From CAUPWF01 sp036656795 (GTDB taxonomy: Bacteria > Bacillota > Clostridia > Lachnospirales > Lachnospiraceae): a stretch of DNA of 64,000 nt. The stretch spans positions 43,154-107,153 of the forward strand of contig JAVXHR010000005.1 of assembly GCA_036656795.1 (NCBI GenBank), in the 5' to 3' direction. Positions 60,407-64,000 of this stretch are shown piece after piece. The position numbers and the translations under genes are program-made. The stretch's first letter is position 1. The number at the start of each line of letters is the position of its first letter. The notes beneath the pieces were generated by a model that saw nothing but the letters and a program-made list of their open reading frames with translations, did not search any database and had not been told where the DNA came from.

Positions 60407-60637
60407 ATGCGACATTACAGAACAAAAGAAATAAAAGACATAAAAGAAGTAGATAAAATTATCTGTAACCAATGTGGAAAAGAAATCCTTATTACAGATG
60501 GTAATCCGGAGGAAGGGGTATTTAGTGTAGAATATAAATGGGGATATTTTTCAAATAAAGATGGAGCAACACATGCGTTTGATCTGTGTGAAGAATGTTA
60601 TGATAAAATGATAGAAGGTTTTTTAATTCCATTGTAG
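60407..60637 (+). CDS. Small zinc-ribbon protein
   Basis: This is a 76-residue protein with two CxxC pairs, ICNQCGKE near residue 22 and LCEECYDK near residue 64, suggesting a zinc ribbon. The centre (VEYKWGYFSNKDGATHAFD) is likely beta-stranded. AGGAGG lies before ATG. I do not recognise a family with known function. It precedes palindromic repeat copy 2. Confidence 0.75.
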   Translation: MRHYRTKEIKDIKEVDKIICNQCGKEILITDGNPEEGVFSVEYKWGYFSNKDGATHAFDLCEECYDKMIEGFLIPL

Positions 60638-60648
60638 ATTTTTAGCTT

Positions 60649-60713
60649 GTTTTTAGTTTGGGACGGGGTGTTTTTTAAAAACACCCCGTCCCAAACTAAA
60701 AACACCCTGTCCC
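60649..60713. repeat. GGGACGGGGT palindromic repeat, copy 2
   Basis: A 27-bp inverted repeat (60649-60675 with 60677-60703) is nearly gap-free and is followed by ACCCTGTCCC (60704-60713). The core and tail are the same as in copy 1; the outer arms differ but remain complementary. It lies 11 bases after the zinc-ribbon gene. Confidence 0.85.
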
Positions 60714-60716
60714 ACC

Positions 60717-60745
60717 TTGGCAAAAAAAAAAAAATATGATAAGAT
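60717..60745 (+). promoter_or_regulatory. Promoter for the RNase Z-like gene
   Basis: TTGGCA (60717-60722), a 17-base spacer that is mostly an A-tract, and TAAGAT (60740-60745). Confidence 0.45.
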
Positions 60746-60797
60746 AACCGAATAACAATGTAACCACAATAAGGTTACAAGGAATAGGGGATATGGT

Positions 60798-61709
60798 ATG
60801 TTAGATGTATGTTTGTTAGGTACTGGAGGAATGATGCCATTGCCATATCGTTGGCTGACGGCGTTAATGACTCGGTTTAATGGAAGTAATCTTTTAATTG
60901 ATTGTGGAGAGGGAACTCAGATTGCAATCAAAGAGAAGGGGTGGAGTTTTAAGCCGATAGATGTGATATGTTTTACCCATTATCATGGAGATCATATTAG
61001 TGGTTTGCCGGGACTATTATTAACAATGGGAAATGCAGATCGTCGGGAGCCACTGACGTTAATAGGCCCTAAGGGGCTAGAACGTGTAGTAAATGCATTG
61101 CGTGTGATTGCTCCGGAATTGCCATTTGAAATTAAATTTATAGAAATTACAGAGCCTGTACAGACATTAGAAATTAAAGGATATCGTTTGACGGCATTTC
61201 GAGTAAATCATAATGTGATATGTTATGGTTATACGATTGAGATAGACCGAATTGGAAAATTCAATGTTGAACAAGCAATACAGAATGAGATTCCAAAGCA
61301 ATATTGGAAGCACCTTCAAAAAGGGGAAAATGTAACAGTGGATGCAAAGATTTATACTCCGGATATGGTTCTTGGATCACCACGAAAAGGAATTAAGCTG
61401 ACGTACTGCACTGACACACGTCCAACAGATTCAATTAAAGAGTATGCGAAAGAGTCGGATCTATTTATCTGTGAGGGAATGTACGGAGAAAAAGAAAAAG
61501 CAGCTAAAGCAGTGGAATATAAGCATATGACATTTTATGAAGCTGCACAGTTAGCAAAAGCAGCCAACGTACATGAGATGTGGCTGACGCACTACAGTCC
61601 GTCATTACCGAGAGCAGAAGTATTTATGGACGATGTAAGAGCTATTTTCCCAAATGCAAAAGCGGGAAAAGATAGAATGACTATAGAATTAGAGTTCCCT
61701 GAGAATTAG
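60798..61709 (+). CDS. rnz: Ribonuclease Z-like metallo-beta-lactamase protein
   Basis: This is a 303-residue MBL-fold protein. The metal motif is FTHYHGDHISGLPG near residue 60, and further ligands lie in YCTDTRPTD and MWLTHYSP. The N-terminus (VCLLGTGGMMPLPYRWLTAL) matches RNase Z/ELAC. Family enzymes mature tRNA 3' ends. The gene has a GGGGA element upstream. Confidence 0.85.
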   Translation: MLDVCLLGTGGMMPLPYRWLTALMTRFNGSNLLIDCGEGTQIAIKEKGWSFKPIDVICFTHYHGDHISGLPGLLLTMGNADRREPLTLIGPKGLERVVNALRVIAPELPFEIKFIEITEPVQTLEIKGYRLTAFRVNHNVICYGYTIEIDRIGKFNVEQAIQNEIPKQYWKHLQKGENVTVDAKIYTPDMVLGSPRKGIKLTYCTDTRPTDSIKEYAKESDLFICEGMYGEKEKAAKAVEYKHMTFYEAAQLAKAANVHEMWLTHYSPSLPRAEVFMDDVRAIFPNAKAGKDRMTIELEFPEN

Positions 61710-61735
61710 TGTATCAATAGAATAGAGGCGCGGTG

Positions 61736-62764
61736 ATGAGTGAAACAAAAGATATCTTTATATTAGCAATTGAAAGTTCTTGTGATGAGACAGCAGCATC
61801 TGTAGTGAAAAATGGACGACAGGTGTTGTCAAATGTAATCTCATCTCAAATTGAATTACATAAACTTTATGGTGGAGTAGTTCCTGAGATTGCATCTAGA
61901 AAACATATTGAAAAAATAAATCAGGTCATTGAAGAGGCTTTGTTGGAAGCGAAAGTAACCCTTGATGAGATAGATGCGATAGGGGTGACTTATGGACCTG
62001 GATTAGTAGGGGCATTACTTGTAGGTGTGGCAGAGGCTAAAGCAATCGCGTATGCAAAGAATCTTCCGTTGGTGGGGGTTCATCATATTGAAGGACATAT
62101 CTCAGCAAATTATATTGAGAATCAAGAGCTGGAACCTCCATTTATCTGCCTTGTAGTATCTGGTGGTCATACACATCTTGTGTGTGTGAAAGGATATGGA
62201 CATTATGAAATTATAGGAAGAACACGAGATGATGCAGCAGGAGAAGCTTTTGATAAGGTTGCGCGTGCAATTGGTCTTGGATATCCGGGAGGTCCAAAGA
62301 TTGACAAATTGGCAAAAGAAGGAAATCCGGAGGCAATTGTCTTTCCAAAGGCTCATATGGAAGATGCTCCTTATGATTTTAGCTTTAGTGGCGTGAAATC
62401 TTCTGTCCTAAATTATATCAATGGGTGTCAGATGAAAGGAATCGCATATCACCAAGCGGATATTGCCGCATCTTTTCAGAAAGCAGTTGTAGATGTATTA
62501 GTTGAAAATGCGATTCGCGCAACAACTCAATATGGTATGAAAAAATTAGCGATTGCAGGTGGAGTAGCTTCAAATAGTGCATTGCGTAGTGCCATGCAAG
62601 CAGCGTGTGAGGAACAGGGAATAGCATTTTATCATCCTTCGCCTATCTTTTGTACAGATAATGCAGCAATGATAGGAGTTGCGGCTTATTATGAATATAT
62701 GGCTGGAACAAGACATGGGTGGGATCTCAATGCGGTACCAAATCTAAAGTTGGGGGAACGGTAG
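61736..62764 (+). CDS. tsaD: tRNA t6A threonylcarbamoyltransferase TsaD
   Basis: This is a 342-residue ASKHA enzyme that puts the threonylcarbamoyl group on A37. The metal-binding His pair is in ASRKHIEKINQ and HHIEGH. Also seen are ESSCDETAASV, SGGHTHLV and AIAGGVASNSALR. ATG 61736 is preferred over the adjacent GTG. With TsaE and TsaB it forms most of the pathway. Confidence 0.95.
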   Translation: MSETKDIFILAIESSCDETAASVVKNGRQVLSNVISSQIELHKLYGGVVPEIASRKHIEKINQVIEEALLEAKVTLDEIDAIGVTYGPGLVGALLVGVAEAKAIAYAKNLPLVGVHHIEGHISANYIENQELEPPFICLVVSGGHTHLVCVKGYGHYEIIGRTRDDAAGEAFDKVARAIGLGYPGGPKIDKLAKEGNPEAIVFPKAHMEDAPYDFSFSGVKSSVLNYINGCQMKGIAYHQADIAASFQKAVVDVLVENAIRATTQYGMKKLAIAGGVASNSALRSAMQAACEEQGIAFYHPSPIFCTDNAAMIGVAAYYEYMAGTRHGWDLNAVPNLKLGER

Positions 62765-62766
62765 AT

Positions 62767-63480
62767 ATGAATAAGGAACAATGTACAGCTATCGTGTTGG
62801 CAGCAGGCCAGGGAAAACGTATGGGAACGGATATACAAAAACAATATCTACATATAGAAGGGAACCCTATACTTTATTATTCCCTTCAAGTATTTCAACA
62901 ATCACCTATTATTGATCGAATTATTCTTGTTGTTGGTAGAGGGCAAAAATCTTATTGTGAAAAGGAAATTGTGAACAACTATAAGCTGGATAAAGTAAAG
63001 TCTATTGTGATCGGTGGCGCAGAACGCTATCAATCTGTATGGAATGGATTACAGAAGACACCACGAGATGGGTATGTATTTATCCATGATGGAGCAAGGC
63101 CTTTTGTAGATGAGCCTATGATAGAACGCGTCTATCAGATGGTTCAAGAATGTGATGCCTGTGTGGTGGGTATGCCGGTAAAAGATACTATTAAAATAGT
63201 AGATGCAGGAGGATATGCAAATGAAACACCAGACAGAGATTATGTATGGATGGTGCAGACACCTCAAGTTTTCAAAAGTGAATTGATTCAAGATGCATAT
63301 GCAAAATTAATGAAGAAGTCAGGTGTAAAAGTGACAGATGACGCTATGGTGGTGGAAGAAATGCTGGGAAAATCAGTAAAACTTGTAGAGGGATCTTACC
63401 AGAATATTAAGATTACAACACCAGAGGATTTGGGGGTTGCAGAATTATTTCTAAACAAAAAACATAAAAACTCTAAATAG
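62767..63480 (+). CDS. ispD: 2-C-methyl-D-erythritol 4-phosphate cytidylyltransferase
   Basis: This is a 237-residue IspD of the MEP isoprenoid pathway. The CTP loop is IVLAAGQGKRMGTDIQKQYL, VFIHDGARPFVDE follows, and KITTPEDLGVAELF lies at the C-terminus. ATG 62767 is preferred over the upstream in-frame start at 62719, which lies in tsaD. Two bases separate tsaD from ispD. Confidence 0.95.
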   Translation: MNKEQCTAIVLAAGQGKRMGTDIQKQYLHIEGNPILYYSLQVFQQSPIIDRIILVVGRGQKSYCEKEIVNNYKLDKVKSIVIGGAERYQSVWNGLQKTPRDGYVFIHDGARPFVDEPMIERVYQMVQECDACVVGMPVKDTIKIVDAGGYANETPDRDYVWMVQTPQVFKSELIQDAYAKLMKKSGVKVTDDAMVVEEMLGKSVKLVEGSYQNIKITTPEDLGVAELFLNKKHKNSK

Positions 63481-63483
63481 TTA

Positions 63484-63513
63484 TTGACAGGGGTTTTATA
63501 TGTATGTTAAAAT
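63484..63513 (+). promoter_or_regulatory. Promoter for the tRNA-Ser pair
   Basis: TTGACA (63484-63489), an 18-base spacer and TAAAAT (63508-63513), 42 bases before the first tRNA. Confidence 0.6.
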
Positions 63514-63554
63514 TCATATTGTCGCGAACGTGTGTGACAATAATAGCATAGTGT

Positions 63555-63640
63555 GGAGAGGTATCGAAGTGGTCATAACGAGGCGGTCTTGAAAACCGTT
63601 TGTCCGAAAGGGCGCGTGGGTTCGAATCCCACCCTCTCCG
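63555..63640 (+). tRNA. tRNA-Ser (anticodon UGA)
   Basis: 86 nt. The acceptor GGAGAGG pairs with CCTCTCC, there is a long variable arm, and the T-arm is GTGGG-TTCGAAT-CCCAC. The anticodon is TGA at 63590-63592. No CCA is encoded. Confidence 0.95.
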
Positions 63641-63647
63641 TTTAATG

Positions 63648-63672
63648 AAACCACCATATTGTCGGGTGGTTT
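63648..63672 (+). terminator. Hairpin between the two tRNA-Ser genes
   Basis: AAACCACC (63648-63655) pairs with GGTGGTTT (63665-63672), followed by a short T-run. It may be a weak terminator or processing hairpin. Confidence 0.5.
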
Positions 63673-63697
63673 TGTTACGCACAAGGTAGGACGTTTT

Positions 63698-63787
63698 GGA
63701 GAAGTACCCAAGCTGGCCGAAGGGGCTCCCCTGGAAAGGGAGTAGGTCGTTTATAGCGGCGCGAGGGTTCAAATCCCTCCTTCTCCG
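63698..63787 (+). tRNA. tRNA-Ser (anticodon GGA)
   Basis: 90 nt. The acceptor GGAGAAG pairs with CTTCTCC, the anticodon stem is CTCCC/GGGAG, and the anticodon is GGA at 63733-63735. Long variable arm; T-arm GAGGG-TTCAAAT-CCCTC. No CCA is encoded. Confidence 0.95.
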
Positions 63788-63890
63788 TTTGCTTGAAAGC
63801 AAAAATAGTGTTTGGAATGCTGAAAAACAGCATATATAGTATGTGTAGTCGCTAATTTTAAAAAGTATTTAAAAACTTTAAAAAAAGGTA

Positions 63891-63920
63891 TTGACATATT
63901 ATACTATAAAATGCTATTAT
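63891..63920 (+). promoter_or_regulatory. Strong promoter, probably of an rRNA operon
   Basis: Perfect TTGACA (63891-63896), an 18-base spacer and TATTAT (63915-63920), with A/T tracts upstream like an UP element. The following leader (small hairpin CCCGATTTCGGG, then an AACATTGATAA-like and ACCTTGAAAA-like stretch) resembles clostridial rRNA leaders. The genes would start beyond 64000. Confidence 0.55.
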
Positions 63921-64000
63921 ATCCTAGCTGACCCGATTTCGGGCAAGCAACACAGAACATTGATAATTAAACAATAGACAAAACAACCTTGAAAATTTCC

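Noticed and set aside
63473..63802. Minus-strand open frames across the tRNA-Ser genes
   Set aside because: They are the antisense of two tRNAs, a frequent false call (the translated tRNA pattern GGIRTHAPF-like).

Overview
The window is AT-rich, low-GC Gram-positive DNA with strong AGGAGG ribosome binding sites and sigma-A type promoters. It looks like a strictly anaerobic amino-acid-fermenting clostridium, and Lachnospiraceae (Clostridium cluster XIVa) is my best guess. The basis is: a selenium-dependent D-proline reductase, an [FeFe] hydrogenase, AdhE, an L17 protein with a long internal insertion, and a zinc-binding S14. The species cannot be named from the sequence.

Region 1 (1-14.3 kb) is a selenium and Stickland-fermentation island. 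It holds the 3' part of selB, a LysR regulator, a cysteine-desulfurase/selenocysteine-lyase-like enzyme, a YedE-type selenium permease, a YedF/TusA-like sulfur/selenium carrier and a DUF3343 carrier. Then come a TetR gene and proline racemase (prdF) on the minus strand, the selenocysteine tRNA gene, and prdC, prdA, a small protein gene, prdB, prdD and prdE. prdB has an in-frame UGA (Sec151) followed by a clear bacterial SECIS hairpin, so it must be annotated across the stop. The logic is: import and activate Se, deliver Sec with SelB and tRNA-Sec, racemise L-proline with PrdF, and reduce D-proline with PrdAB using electrons through PrdC. A TauE/SafE-type permease closes the region.

Region 2 (14.3-30.4 kb) is the S10-spc-alpha ribosomal super-operon from rpsJ to rplQ, with secY, adk, a KOW protein, infA, rpmJ and rpoA. 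Two genes too short for routine ORF calling, rpmD (L30) and rpmJ (L36), are added. The usual map gene is absent between adk and the KOW gene. Structured leaders precede rpsJ and rpsM, and an internal promoter precedes rpmJ.

Region 3 (30.4-48 kb) holds adhE with a Rex-like operator on its promoter, an APH-like kinase, a SleB-type hydrolase, uppP, a polar amino-acid ABC transporter and an SfsA-MutY fusion. The transporter's binding protein appears circularly permuted. A minus-strand group follows (PHP phosphoesterase, PAP2, GDPD, DagK-like), then a two-gene [FeFe] hydrogenase module whose partner fuses a NuoF Fe-S stub to a GltD-like flavoprotein.

Region 4 (48-64 kb) holds galKTM, an SPFH protein with an Arc-like repressor gene and a large operator-like palindrome, a candidate small RNA, two copies of a GGGACGGGGT palindromic repeat, a TetR gene, tex, a YitT protein, an FMN riboswitch with ribU, a YcxB protein, tsaE-tsaB-rimI, a zinc-ribbon protein, an RNase Z-like gene, tsaD and ispD. 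It ends with two tRNA-Ser genes and what looks like the promoter and leader of an rRNA operon beyond the window.

The observations most worth a second look are the permuted binding protein, the SfsA-MutY fusion, the C-rich small RNA next to the palindromic repeat, the SPFH/Arc operator, the hydrogenase partner architecture, and the PrdD/PrdE split at the PrdA processing site.
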